NCBI GenBank assembly: GCA_947626285.1 | Contig: CANQRR010000009.1 | Location: forward strand, 23,484-87,483 | Reading direction: 5' to 3' | Length of the DNA stretch: 64,000 nt | Source: an uncultured Lachnospiraceae bacterium | Lineage (GTDB): Bacteria; Bacillota; Clostridia; Lachnospirales; Lachnospiraceae | The notes under the pieces: model-generated | Databases searched by the model: none | What the model was told of the DNA's origin: nothing | The model's input: the letters and a program-made list of their open reading frames with translations, nothing else | Shown: piece after piece, positions 26,726-35,155 of the stretch | Position numbering within the stretch: position 1 is the first letter of the stretch | How the letters are laid out: each line of letters starts with the position of its first letter | Made by a program: the position numbers and the translations under genes

Positions 26726-27262
26726 ATGATCAGAAAAGCAGTCAAGAGTGATATCGGGCATGTCTCCGAAATATATGAGAGAATTCACGCGGAAGAAGAG
26801 GCGGGACGGACGACTACCGGCTGGAAACGCGGGATCTATCCGACCGAACAGACCGCGCTGGATGCTTTTGCCTGCGGGAAATTGTATGTGCTGGAAGAGG
26901 ACGGACAGATTCTGGCGGCGGCAAGGATCGACCAGAATCAGCTGCCGGCGTACGCGGAGGTAAAGTGGCAGTTTCCTGCTGCGGACAAGGAAGTTCTGGT
27001 GCTGCACACGCTTGTCGTGGATCCCAGAGCTAAAGGATGCGGGCAAGGACGCGCGTTTATGCGTTTTTATGAGGATGCCGCAAAAGCGGCGGGCTGCAAG
27101 TGCCTTCGCATCGATACAAACGAAAGAAATCTGCGTGCAAGGAAGCTCTATCATTCGCTGGGATACCGGGAAGCTGGAATCATTCCGTGTGAATTCAACG
27201 GTCTGGAAGATATACAGCTGGTTTGCCTTGAGAAAATGGTTGACGGCACGAAAAACATATAA
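26726..27262 (+). CDS. GNAT family N-acetyltransferase
   Basis: Protein of 178 residues with the GNAT fold: an N-terminal strand IRKAVKSDIGHVSEIYERI, central strands, and LHTLVVDPRAKGCGQGRAFMRFYEDAA, whose R/QxxGxG/A loop binds acetyl-CoA, then LRIDTNERNLRARKLYHSLGY. Substrate unknown. The start at 26726 has GGTGG upstream; the track's start adds 33 residues of unrelated sequence. Downstream lies dtd. The repeated palindromes occupy its upstream region. Confidence 0.88.
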   Translation: MIRKAVKSDIGHVSEIYERIHAEEEAGRTTTGWKRGIYPTEQTALDAFACGKLYVLEEDGQILAAARIDQNQLPAYAEVKWQFPAADKEVLVLHTLVVDPRAKGCGQGRAFMRFYEDAAKAAGCKCLRIDTNERNLRARKLYHSLGYREAGIIPCEFNGLEDIQLVCLEKMVDGTKNI

Positions 27263-27309
27263 AAATGCTTGACAGCACAGAAAATTAAAAACTATGGGAG
27301 GACGATTTG

Positions 27310-27765
27310 ATGAAACTGGTCATTCAGCGCGTGACAGAAGCGTCTGTCGAGGTAGAGGGAAAGGTGATCGGATCCATCGGAAAAGGATTTCTGGTGCTGA
27401 TCGGCGTCGGCGCGGACGACACCGAAGAAATTGCGGATTTTTATCTGCGCAAAATGCTGGGACTGCGGATCTTTGAGGACGAGAACGGAAAGACGAACCT
27501 GTCCTTGAAGGATGTGGACGGGCAGCTTCTTCTGGTGTCGCAGTTCACACTGTACGCCAACTGCAGGAAGGGAAATCGTCCCAGCTTTACGGACGCCGGG
27601 AATCCGATCCAGGCGGAGAAGTTCTATGAATATATGATCGAAGAGTGCAAAAAACAGGTTCCGGTGGTGCAAACCGGCGAATTCGGGGCTGAGATGAAGG
27701 TGAAGCTCTGCAACGACGGACCGTTCACGATCATCCTGGACGAGAATCTATATCATTCCGCTTGA
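27310..27765 (+). CDS. dtd: D-aminoacyl-tRNA deacylase
   Basis: Protein of 151 residues that hydrolyses D-amino acids mischarged on tRNA, and glycine on tRNA-Ala. The family start [18 protein letters not shown], the active-site strand [20 protein letters not shown], and the [10 protein letters not shown] motif, equivalent to the usual Gly-cisPro GPVT loop, are all present. GGGAGG, eight bases upstream, fixes the ATG at 27310. It may share a transcript with the GNAT gene. Confidence 0.94.
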   Translation: MKLVIQRVTEASVEVEGKVIGSIGKGFLVLIGVGADDTEEIADFYLRKMLGLRIFEDENGKTNLSLKDVDGQLLLVSQFTLYANCRKGNRPSFTDAGNPIQAEKFYEYMIEECKKQVPVVQTGEFGAEMKVKLCNDGPFTIILDENLYHSA

Positions 27766-27833
27766 TTTGATTTAATTGTCTGACAGTAAAATGAACTGAT
27801 ACTATGATATTGTCATATATAAAGTTTTAGTTT

Positions 27834-27850
27834 ACATTATTATATTATGT
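27834..27850. repeat. Fourth dif-like palindrome
   Basis: ACATTATTATATTATGT matches the 26.5-kb palindromes with one arm mismatch. It sits between the dtd end and the recombinase stop codon, eight bases from the latter. Confidence 0.55.
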
Positions 27851-27857
27851 TTATTTT

Positions 27858-28913
27858 TTATCCTTCCCGTAGCCGTACTGCGGAAGCAGCCCGTCTGCGG
27901 CGATCCTCATCCATAGCCGCGTAATGCTTCCTCGTCGTGTTGACGTCCTTGTGCCCGAGCACGTCCGCGACCAGATAGATATCGCCGGTTTCCTTGTAGA
28001 GCGTGGTTCCGTAGGTACTTCGCAGCTTGTGTGGAGTAATCTTCTTGGTGGTCGTGATCTCACGGGCATATTTTTTAACCATATTTTCGACCGCCTGCAC
28101 GCCGATGCGTTTTCGCTGGGTAGAGTAGAAGAGGGCGTTCTCATGGCCGGCGATCGGCGTGATGGATTCCCGGATCTCCAGATAATCCAGAAGCGCTTTT
28201 TCGACTTCCTCACCGAAATAGACGATCATTTCCGAGCCGCCTTTGCGCACGACGCGGATGCCGCCGTTCTTGAAATCAATGTCAGACACATCGAGGCCGA
28301 CACATTCCGATACACGGATTCCAGTGCCCAAAAGCAAGGTGATGATCGCCAGGTCGCGATATTTTGTTTTCTCATAATAGACTTTTTTCTGACCGGTCAG
28401 ATGATCCCCGCAGTGTTCCACATAATCCAGCAATTCCGCGGTTTCGTCCGGGTCGAGCCGTATGATCTCCTTATCGTGGAGCTTCGGCATATCGACCAGA
28501 AGCGTCGGATTTGTCTTAATCAGTTCACGCTTGTAATAATAGGCGTAAAAACTGCGCAGAGCGGACATTTTGCGCTTCAAGCCGCGTTCTCCGTTTGTTA
28601 AAAGTTTGTCATCATTGGAATAGACCTTCAGATATTCCTGATATTCCTCAATATCGACCGCCTGAAGCTTGTCCAGCACATCCACAGTGATATCAGCCGC
28701 AGATTTCCCTTTGAAAGCGGGATTTTCCGTCAGAAGAAACTGGAAAAAGACGCGAATGTCGTATGCATAGGAAATCCGCGTGCGCGTGCTTGTCGTAGGC
28801 TCAATGGCGCGAAAATAATCCTTGGCAAACGGCGGCAAGGACTTAAGCACCTCGCGAAGCTTCAAAACATTGTCGATGTTGACCTGTTCGTGGTAAGTGA
28901 TCGTTTTCTCCAT
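27858..28913 (-). CDS. XerS-like tyrosine recombinase
   Basis: Protein of 351 residues. The N-terminal SAM-like DNA-binding region (LPPFAKDYFRAI, YAYDIRVFFQFLL, VLDKLQAVDIEEYQEYL) and the catalytic domain follow the layout I recall for streptococcal XerS, a recombinase that works alone. Catalytic residues are the Arg in GTGIRVSECVGLD, Lys in VVRKGG, H-x-x-R in TPHKLRSTYGTTLY, His in VLGHKDVNTTRKHY and the Tyr of KHYA. Likely role: chromosome dimer resolution at a dif-like site, although a phage- or element-type integrase cannot be excluded. No phage genes adjoin. Direct and inverted repeats fill its 5' region. Confidence 0.88.
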   Translation of the reverse strand: MEKTITYHEQVNIDNVLKLREVLKSLPPFAKDYFRAIEPTTSTRTRISYAYDIRVFFQFLLTENPAFKGKSAADITVDVLDKLQAVDIEEYQEYLKVYSNDDKLLTNGERGLKRKMSALRSFYAYYYKRELIKTNPTLLVDMPKLHDKEIIRLDPDETAELLDYVEHCGDHLTGQKKVYYEKTKYRDLAIITLLLGTGIRVSECVGLDVSDIDFKNGGIRVVRKGGSEMIVYFGEEVEKALLDYLEIRESITPIAGHENALFYSTQRKRIGVQAVENMVKKYAREITTTKKITPHKLRSTYGTTLYKETGDIYLVADVLGHKDVNTTRKHYAAMDEDRRRRAASAVRLREG

Positions 28914-28948
28914 ATATAAAATCCCCTTTGTAAATTATTTTAAATCCA

Positions 28949-29240
28949 AATCGTTTAAAGTCTGATCAAGCGTATGTATTATAGATAAATCCATGCTTTT
29001 CAAGTTCGATGGGCGATTGCATAATAATAGTTGTATTATTTTTTAAAGTCCATGTTTTTCAAATCAGATCAAGCGTACGTATTATAGAATAAATCCATGT
29101 TTTTCAAATTAGATGGGGCGTTTGTATAATGACAGTTGTATTATTTTTTATTAACTTCATGTTTTTCAAATTAGATCAAGCGTCCGCGATAGATGAATGG
29201 GAATTTACTTGAATTCAGCTTGATCTATTTGAAAAACATG
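28949..29240. repeat. Array of recombinase-site-like repeats upstream of xerS-like gene
   Basis: The core CATGTTTTTCAAATTAGAT occurs in direct orientation at about 28991, 29051, 29096 and 29159, with a partial copy at 28949, and inverted at 29219-29240 (CTTGATCTATTTGAAAAACATG). Two forms alternate, one continuing CAAGCGTNNGTATTATAG and one GGGCG..TGTATAAT followed by AGTTGTATTATTTTTTA. The last direct and the inverted copy form arms of about 22 bases around a 38-base centre. No ORF is supported here. Confidence 0.75.
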
Positions 29241-29331
29241 TGTTTGTCGTATAGATGTATTATGGAAATACCATATCATCTTCTTCCAAAAATGTCAAGT
29301 TATATTGTAAGCACCAATGAAAACATCATTT

Positions 29332-29362
29332 AAAAAGAAACCGCCGGATAATTCCGACGGCT
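29332..29362 (-). terminator. Terminator of DUF1002 gene
   Basis: On the minus strand GCCGTCGGA-ATTA-TCCGGCGGT is followed by TTCTTTTTA, about 55 bases after the DUF1002 stop codon. Confidence 0.75.
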
Positions 29363-29416
29363 CCTTTTGATTTAAATTTGCGATAATCTGTTGTTGAATT
29401 GTTGAAAAGTTTTTCC

Positions 29417-31399
29417 CTATTTAATTTCGACCGTATAAGGAATCGTATTGAGCAATGTGCCCGCTGCATCGTAGAACGACACCTGGAAGCTGGTCTTTCC
29501 TGGCGCATTGAGCGTAGCTGTGAAGCTGCCCGATGCAGTAAATTCACCTATATCGAAACTGATCATCGCCGGGTCGGCATTTTCGATGTACGCTGCAGTC
29601 ACCGGCGTGCCATCCATCATGACCTGCCCCTGTGCGGTATTCCCAACGGTCAGATTCTTCTTGTCAATACAGAATCCGAATCCGGAAGTCTGGATCGGCC
29701 ATGTACCGCTGTCTTCGATTGCCGCTGTCATCATAGTCCCGTCCGCAGAGGTGAACGCATTCTCCGTCATCGTCACATAGCTAAATGAAAACGGCGCAAG
29801 CGGATTCTCCAACAGGATGCTTGCCTTGCAGCCAGCGGTCCACCCCAGCGCTGTGAGCTCTTCCGCATCGAGCGGGCAGATGGTGACCTTCTCTGTGTCG
29901 TTCGCCTGGATCGTCTCAATCGCGGAGCCGTCAGACGCATTGACAATGGTGATCGCGCCCGTGCCCGCAAGGATATCTTCTCTCTGGAAGCTGATCGTAA
30001 GCTCATTGATACCCGCCGGAAGCAGTTCAGCCGTGGTAATGTCATACAGCGGCGCAAATTTCATCTCTTCCGCCGCGATCGACATAAGGATCGGAGCTGC
30101 CGGCGCATCAGTGGTCGGCTCTTCTGGAACCTCAAACATCGGATCCCCAAGCTCCGGCATCATCGTGTCGATGCCGGAGTCGTCTGCCTGTGGCTCCGAC
30201 TGCTCTTCCGGGCTTGTCTCCGGAATCATGTTGTCCCCTTCTGCCGGCACGCTTTCTGTCTCGCCGCTTTCTGCCGGAAGTTCAGTCTGCTCCGCATTGA
30301 GATTCTCGGTAACAGGCTCCTCGGTGGTCTGGCTCGCTGCCGGATCTGTGTACTCATCAGTATTGAAGATCTCAATATCGCCGGCTGCTGTCTCGCTTTG
30401 CATCTCAGACTGCGGCGTCTCTGACTCAACCGCCTCTGGTGTCGTAGCGTCCATGACTACATCTGAACCGAGCGCCGAATCGTCGGTACCACTCAATATG
30501 CTGTCCTCAGGGAGCTCCGTCTGCTGCTGCTCTCCTGCACTTGCCGCCGGAACTTCCGGTGCCGGCGCGGAGGTTTCAGTCCCTGCCGCAGTCGACGCGG
30601 TCGTCTGCGGCTGATTCATGAGCGCGTCCATATTCTGCTCCACGCGCTCCAGTGTCTCTTTCATATCGTCATAATTGTACTTCTGCTCCGAGATCTGCTT
30701 CATGAGCTCTACGAGCATGGCGCGGTCTTCGGCGGAAAGCTCGATGTTTTCCTCTTCCGCCACGTCGTTGACGATGACGTTGATATCGTTTTCATTGACC
30801 ACATCGCCCTGGACGACCTGCATCTTGGCCTCATTGACGATATCGGTGGCCTCTGCCTGTCCGATGTTGTTGGCGATCGTAGTCGTCGTGATGAGCTCCT
30901 GTGTGGCAACCTCTTTCTTGGTCGCGTCAAGTTGCGTGCCGACTGCCGACTCATAAGCCATCAAAATACCGGTCAGCGCACCCGTGCCGGAGACTTCGAA
31001 CGGAGCTGCCGCGAGCACTTCGCAGTTCACTACGCCGGATGTCGAGAGCGTCGTCGCGATCATATTGCTTGTGACCCAGGTCAGATTCGCCGTCTTGACC
31101 TGAATGCCACCCATATTGGTGGGATTCACCAGCGCGCAGCTGTAGGTACGCGTGCCAATCTGCTCCAGCGGCACATAAGAACCGAGATGATTTCTCTCAT
31201 CCTGATTCGTGATGGTGAGCGTCTGGATGTTCTGCCCGGCGATGCCGAAATAACGGAGGATCGCCTGCTTCTGCTCTTCTGACAGATCCGCGCCGAGCGT
31301 GACGACCTTCTGCCCGTCGGCGAAGGCAGGCGTGGAAGGAATCGCCGCCGCAACGCACAGAGCGCTCAGAATGACAGCAAGTAATTTTCTCTTTCTCAT
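29417..31399 (-). CDS. Secreted DUF1002 domain protein with acidic linker
   Basis: Protein of 660 residues. Signal peptide MRKRKLLAVILSALCVAAAI..AFA, then the DUF1002 domain (about 28-245: VVTLGADLSEEQKQAILRYF, QDERNHLGSYVPLEQIGTRTYSCALV, VTSNMIATTLSTSGVVNCEV), related to Bacillus YpuA. A long Glu/Pro/Thr/Ser-rich linker (about 265-430) leads to a C-terminal beta-rich part of about 230 residues, ending in an Ig-like strand pattern (GKTSFQVSFYDAAGTLL). No sortase motif or lipobox is visible, so it is either released or held by the linker. Function of DUF1002 is unknown. Divergent from lexA. Confidence 0.85.
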   Translation of the reverse strand: MRKRKLLAVILSALCVAAAIPSTPAFADGQKVVTLGADLSEEQKQAILRYFGIAGQNIQTLTITNQDERNHLGSYVPLEQIGTRTYSCALVNPTNMGGIQVKTANLTWVTSNMIATTLSTSGVVNCEVLAAAPFEVSGTGALTGILMAYESAVGTQLDATKKEVATQELITTTTIANNIGQAEATDIVNEAKMQVVQGDVVNENDINVIVNDVAEEENIELSAEDRAMLVELMKQISEQKYNYDDMKETLERVEQNMDALMNQPQTTASTAAGTETSAPAPEVPAASAGEQQQTELPEDSILSGTDDSALGSDVVMDATTPEAVESETPQSEMQSETAAGDIEIFNTDEYTDPAASQTTEEPVTENLNAEQTELPAESGETESVPAEGDNMIPETSPEEQSEPQADDSGIDTMMPELGDPMFEVPEEPTTDAPAAPILMSIAAEEMKFAPLYDITTAELLPAGINELTISFQREDILAGTGAITIVNASDGSAIETIQANDTEKVTICPLDAEELTALGWTAGCKASILLENPLAPFSFSYVTMTENAFTSADGTMMTAAIEDSGTWPIQTSGFGFCIDKKNLTVGNTAQGQVMMDGTPVTAAYIENADPAMISFDIGEFTASGSFTATLNAPGKTSFQVSFYDAAGTLLNTIPYTVEIK

Positions 31400-31527
31400 A
31401 GAATACTCTCCTCACTTTCTTGGTTTTACTTTTTGGCTGTTTTTCTGCCTTTGCGTCGATTATAGCACCAGACGGCGGTTAAGACAAGAAAACAAAAAGA
31501 ATGGATTTATTAACGTTTTCTTAAAGA

Positions 31528-31583
31528 AAACATTTGTTTGCTTTTTCAGAACATATGTGCTATACTGAAAAAAACATATGTAC
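31528..31583 (+). promoter_or_regulatory. lexA promoter with three LexA-box-like palindromes
   Basis: TTGCTT (31538), 17 bases and TATACT (31561) form the promoter. AAACATTTGTTT (31528-31539), GAACATATGTGC (31549-31560) and AAACATATGTAC (31572-31583) resemble the Gram-positive LexA box (GAAC-N4-GTTC). The best box fills the spacer, so LexA would block its own promoter, as expected of autoregulation. Confidence 0.7.
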
Positions 31584-31597
31584 GGGAGGGATGTATT

Positions 31598-32209
31598 ATG
31601 CCGGGAAGAATCACACATAAACAGGAGGAGATCCTCAGCTATATTAAGAATGAGATTTTAGAGCGCGGATTTCCGCCGACCGTACGTGAGATCTGCCAGA
31701 CGGTGGGGCTAAAGTCTACCTCATCTGTCCACTCTCACCTGGAATCGCTGGAAAAGAACGGCTATATCCGCCGGGATCCGACGAAGCCGCGCGCGATCGA
31801 GATCCTGGACGATTCGTTTCAGATGCTACGCAGAGAGATGGTGAACGTTCCGGTCGTCGGTACGGTGGCCGCAGGCCAGCCGATCCTTGCCGAGCAGAAC
31901 ATCGACAGTTATTTCCCGATCCCTGCGGAGTACATGCCGAATGATCAGTCCTTCATCCTGCGCGTCAAGGGCGAGAGCATGGTGAACGCCGGGATCATGG
32001 ATGGCGACCAGGTGATCGTGCGTCAGCAGTCCACCGCCCGAAATGGCGATATTGTCGTCGCGCTGGTGGAGGATTCCGCCACGGTGAAGACTTTCTACAA
32101 GGAGGACGGGCACTATCGCCTGCAGCCGGAGAATGATTCCATGGACCCGATCCTTGTGGACGACTGTCAGATCCTTGGCAAGGTATTCGGGGTGTTCCGC
32201 TTCTTTTGA
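31598..32209 (+). CDS. lexA: SOS repressor LexA
   Basis: Protein of 203 residues. The winged helix N-terminus has the recognition region [23 protein letters not shown] linker leads to the S24 peptidase domain: self-cleavage site Ala92-Gly93 in VGTVAAGQP, catalytic Ser127 in KGESMVN and Lys164 in ATVKTF. DNA damage triggers RecA-stimulated self-cleavage and induction of SOS genes. The true start is the ATG at 31598 behind GGGAGGG; the track start lies within the operators. Confidence 0.96.
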   Translation: MPGRITHKQEEILSYIKNEILERGFPPTVREICQTVGLKSTSSVHSHLESLEKNGYIRRDPTKPRAIEILDDSFQMLRREMVNVPVVGTVAAGQPILAEQNIDSYFPIPAEYMPNDQSFILRVKGESMVNAGIMDGDQVIVRQQSTARNGDIVVALVEDSATVKTFYKEDGHYRLQPENDSMDPILVDDCQILGKVFGVFRFF

Positions 32210-32220
32210 TCGTATATGAC

Positions 32221-32252
32221 AAGAGCCTGTCAGGATTGACGGGCTCTTTTTT
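32221..32252 (+). terminator. Terminator of lexA
   Basis: AGAGCCTGTCA-GGAT-TGACGGGCTCT followed by six T residues, 12 bases after the stop codon. The stem with flanking A and T tracts may also serve the convergent SseB gene. Confidence 0.85.
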
Positions 32253-32271
32253 CGCTGCTTTGCTTTTGATT

Positions 32272-33102
32272 TTACTCTTTTGGGTTCTGCGCCGGATCGC
32301 TCTGGACTCTGAAACGCTTCGAGAGCCCTTCTAACAGCTCTTTCGGCATCGCGATGTGAAATCCTGCCGGATTGAGCACAAAACCCTTGGAATCCTTCAC
32401 GAGAAGCCTGGACAGGTGCCCGAACGGAACCACGAGCGCCTTGAACTGATTTCCCTTGTTGAACTTGGCGAGCTCAGGCATATCGGTGAAGAGCGGCTGC
32501 AGGATATTGCCGTTCTTATTTTTCAGGATCGGAATGCGGTACTTGTGATTCCGAAGCTTATCCGCGTCGCTCTCCGGACCCGGAAGAAGCTCTACCGGAA
32601 GGATGTATCTGCTCTTTACGAGATTGGCAGCAAGCTCCTCTTCCATCTCTTGCAGGCCGGACTTTTCCTCCGTCGGAATCGGTCGGGACATCTCCTGCAT
32701 AAAATACAGTCCAGTCAGCTGAAGCTGCGGGTTGAGGATCGGCTGTTTCTCCGGCGGAAGCTTTGAATAATCCGGCTTTTTCACAAGCTCCTCCAGCTCC
32801 AGCAGTTCCCTGCCCGTCTGGCTCACGAATACGATCTCATTTACCCCGATCGTGTGGAGCATAGTGAAAAAGGCAGGAAAATCTTTGTTCAGATATTTGA
32901 TCCCGCGAAGCAGGATCTTTTTTTCGGTAAACGGCTTCGCAAACTCCTGAAGCAGCTCCTCCGTATCGAAGAGCCACACCTGATCGTTGAAGCTGTCCGG
33001 ATCGCACTGAACAAACGGCATATTTGTATATCCGCAGTAAGCCACGATCAGTTCCTTTTTGCGCTGTATACTTTTGATAAAGAAAGATTTGTCTATCGCC
33101 AT
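32272..33102 (-). CDS. SseB-like protein
   Basis: Protein of 276 residues. The N-terminal half (MAIDKSFFIKSIQRKKELIVAY) has no motif I can name. The C-terminal half (YILPVELLPG, RIPILKNKNGNILQPLFTDMPELAKF, LVVPFGHLSRLLVKDSKGFVLNPAGF) matches the SseB domain, whose family includes enhanced-serine-sensitivity and secreted effectors of unknown biochemistry. Cytoplasmic, no signal peptide. It is the last gene of the yhbY-nadD-yqeK-rsfS series, 18 bases after rsfS. Confidence 0.75.
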   Translation of the reverse strand: MAIDKSFFIKSIQRKKELIVAYCGYTNMPFVQCDPDSFNDQVWLFDTEELLQEFAKPFTEKKILLRGIKYLNKDFPAFFTMLHTIGVNEIVFVSQTGRELLELEELVKKPDYSKLPPEKQPILNPQLQLTGLYFMQEMSRPIPTEEKSGLQEMEEELAANLVKSRYILPVELLPGPESDADKLRNHKYRIPILKNKNGNILQPLFTDMPELAKFNKGNQFKALVVPFGHLSRLLVKDSKGFVLNPAGFHIAMPKELLEGLSKRFRVQSDPAQNPKE

Positions 33103-33120
33103 TGTACCACACCTTTGCTC

Positions 33121-33480
33121 TTATTCCAGCTCTTCCTTCGTAATGGTCCTGCCGTCGCGCCAGATTCGCTCCAGATCATAAAACAGACGATTCTCAGAGT
33201 CGAATATGTGGACGATGATGTCGCCGTAATCCATGAGGATCCAGTTAGCTGTGCGGTATCCTTCCGACTGTCTCATCGCATATCCGGCCTTGCCGAGCTT
33301 CTCTTCCACATTGTCGGCAAGCGCCTGCACCTGGTTGTGGTTCGTGCCGGATGCAATGAGAAAATAGTCGGCGAGCACCGTGACTTCGCTGATATCGATG
33401 ATCGTGATATCGACCGCCTTTTTGTCTTCCAACACCTCATATGCGATCTTTGCCATATTTTTTGCCGTGTTGTCCGCCAT
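33121..33480 (-). CDS. rsfS: Ribosome silencing factor RsfS
   Basis: Protein of 119 residues with the RsfS/Iojap fold: VLEDKKAVDITIIDISEVTVLADYFLIASGTN, AGYAMRQSEGYRTANWILMDYGDIIVHIFD. It binds ribosomal protein L14 and stops subunit joining in starvation. The gene begins directly after the yqeK stop, and this yqeK-rsfS coupling is widespread. Confidence 0.96.
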   Translation of the reverse strand: MADNTAKNMAKIAYEVLEDKKAVDITIIDISEVTVLADYFLIASGTNHNQVQALADNVEEKLGKAGYAMRQSEGYRTANWILMDYGDIIVHIFDSENRLFYDLERIWRDGRTITKEELE

Positions 33481-34074
33481 TTATGATTCCTCCCTCTTTT
33501 GGATGATTTCCTTGTAATAATTATACGCGACGACCGTCTGATTATCAAGGCTTGCATTTCCCTGCTCCAGGTAGCGCAGGGTGTCGCGCATCGTGGTATA
33601 CACCGCCTTGTCCAGATCCCAGAAGGCAAGCCGTCTTATTTCCGCGAGATTGGCTGCCTTTGTACGCAGCGGCTCTATGTAGTCTGAGATAAAAATGATC
33701 TTTTCAAGCAGCGTCATCGCCGGCTTGCCGGTCGTATGACATTCGATCGCGCTCAGGATCTCCGGATCCCGCACGTGATATTTTTCCCGCGCGAGATAAG
33801 CGCCAAGCTTCGCGTGCAGCAGATAAGGGGCCTTCTGCTCTGCTTCCGTGACCGGAATATCGTTCTGCCGGCACAGCTTCAGCTTCTTCGGATTCGGGAT
33901 GCACTTTGCGCTGTCATGCAGAAGTCCAGCCACCTGGGCACGCTCAATATCCGCTCCATGACACATGGCGAGGGACGCCGCCGTGTACATGACGCCGAGC
34001 GTGTGCGTATAGCGCGCTTCATCGATATATTTTTTCAGCTTTTTCTGCATTTTATAGATGTTATAATCGCCCAT
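33481..34074 (-). CDS. yqeK: YqeK-type HD-domain Ap4A hydrolase
   Basis: From the ATG at 34074 the product has 197 residues. HD-superfamily metal ligands are visible: RYTHTLGVMYTAASLA (His), VAGLLHDSAKCIP (His-Asp) and IECHTTGKPAM (His). YqeK enzymes symmetrically hydrolyse diadenosine tetraphosphate to ADP. The upstream TTG start of the track adds ten residues. nadD lies 40 bases upstream and rsfS abuts downstream, the standard Firmicutes order. Confidence 0.92.
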   Translation of the reverse strand: MGDYNIYKMQKKLKKYIDEARYTHTLGVMYTAASLAMCHGADIERAQVAGLLHDSAKCIPNPKKLKLCRQNDIPVTEAEQKAPYLLHAKLGAYLAREKYHVRDPEILSAIECHTTGKPAMTLLEKIIFISDYIEPLRTKAANLAEIRRLAFWDLDKAVYTTMRDTLRYLEQGNASLDNQTVVAYNYYKEIIQKREES

Positions 34075-34114
34075 ATTTACCCGGTCCCCAAACAGAGTTT
34101 TCAAAATCAGTGAA

Positions 34115-34759
34115 TCAAAGAATCCTGTCTTGATAGACGCCCTTCTGCTTCATATAACTCAATACAGCGTCCGGAACATAATAGCGCAGCGAACGCCCCT
34201 CCTGCCGCCAACAGCGAAGATTCGTCGAAGAGATATCAATGTTCGGTGTGCGCAGGAGATGAATCTCAGCTCCATAGCGCCTGCGGAGTTCCGTCATCTT
34301 CTCTTCCATCGCCGAGACAGAGATCTGATCGCGCGCCGCCGCCAGCAGAACACAATTTCGGCTGATGACTTCCGGCTCCCGCCAGCTTTCAAATGAAAGC
34401 AGGGAATCCGCCCCGATGATGAAATAGTAATCCGTGTCCGGATGACTCTTCCGCAAAGCGACAAGCGTATCGCTTGTATAGGAAAAACCATTTCTGCGCA
34501 TCTCCTCCGCGTCGAGGGAAAAATGCGGATTGTCGCGGATTGCGAGCGAAACCATCTCCAGGCGTTCCTCATCGGTCGCCCCGCCCTCACGATCCGTCTT
34601 GTGCGGCGGATTACCGGACGGCATGAACTGGACTGTCTCCAGTTGAAATTGTTCATACGCGCATTCGGCCAGGATCAGGTGTCCGATGTGGATCGGATCA
34701 AACGTCCCGCCCATGATGCCGACGCGGCGTTTCTTGTTGCCACTGTCACTCATTGTCAT
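34115..34759 (-). CDS. nadD: Nicotinate-nucleotide adenylyltransferase
   Basis: Protein of about 214 residues making deamido-NAD from nicotinate mononucleotide and ATP. The nucleotidyltransferase motif GIMGGTFDPIHIGHL, FMPSGNPPHK and the late ISSTNLR motif are present. ATGs at 34759 and 34753 are both possible; the first overlaps the yhbY stop (ATGA), the second has AAAGGA at good distance. It joins yhbY, yqeK and rsfS in one operon. Confidence 0.95.
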   Translation of the reverse strand: MTMSDSGNKKRRVGIMGGTFDPIHIGHLILAECAYEQFQLETVQFMPSGNPPHKTDREGGATDEERLEMVSLAIRDNPHFSLDAEEMRRNGFSYTSDTLVALRKSHPDTDYYFIIGADSLLSFESWREPEVISRNCVLLAAARDQISVSAMEEKMTELRRRYGAEIHLLRTPNIDISSTNLRCWRQEGRSLRYYVPDAVLSYMKQKGVYQDRIL

Positions 34760-35076
34760 TCCTTTCGCGCTGACCTGTTTGATGCCTTCGGAAGTTCAAT
34801 CTTCTTTTTGTCGTCCTTCCCCTCTTTGTAAAGGACGATCTTTTTTCCGATCACCTGCACCACCTGCGCGTGCGTGCGCTCCGCGACGATCTGCGCCAGC
34901 TCATGCGGATCGTCCATGCAGTTCTGCAGCACGCTGATCTTGATCAGCTCCCGTTTTTCCAGAGCCTCCGCGACTGCCGCCGTGAGCTCCGGCGTCAGAC
35001 TGCTCTTTCCGATCTGGAAGATCGGATCCATGGTCATGGCAAGTCCCTTTAAATAAGCACGCTGTTTGCTTGTCAT
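34756..35076 (-). CDS. yhbY: YhbY-type CRM RNA-binding protein
   Basis: Protein of 106 residues: a single CRM domain (MTSKQRAYLKGLAMTMDPIFQIGKSSLTPEL, KRELIKISVLQN, VVQVIGKKIVLYKEG) including the GxxG-type loop. YhbY associates with pre-50S particles and is thought to help ribosome assembly. A charged tail (KDDKKKIELPKAS) follows. The stop overlaps nadD. Confidence 0.93.
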   Translation of the reverse strand: MTSKQRAYLKGLAMTMDPIFQIGKSSLTPELTAAVAEALEKRELIKISVLQNCMDDPHELAQIVAERTHAQVVQVIGKKIVLYKEGKDDKKKIELPKASNRSARKE

Positions 35077-35155
35077 ATGCTCTCCTTGCTATATTCAATC
35101 GTCTGCGGTTACCTTAATAATATAAAGTCGGATTCCATCTCCTGCCGTATCAAAC

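Noticed and set aside
27858-28913. Tyrosine recombinase as a prophage or ICE integrase
   Set aside because: No phage, conjugation or cargo genes adjoin and no tRNA att site is near; XerS-like layout fits better, although not proven.
28949-29240. Repeat array considered as a CRISPR
   Set aside because: Units are unequal, alternate in type, include an inverted copy and lack unique spacers; no cas genes.
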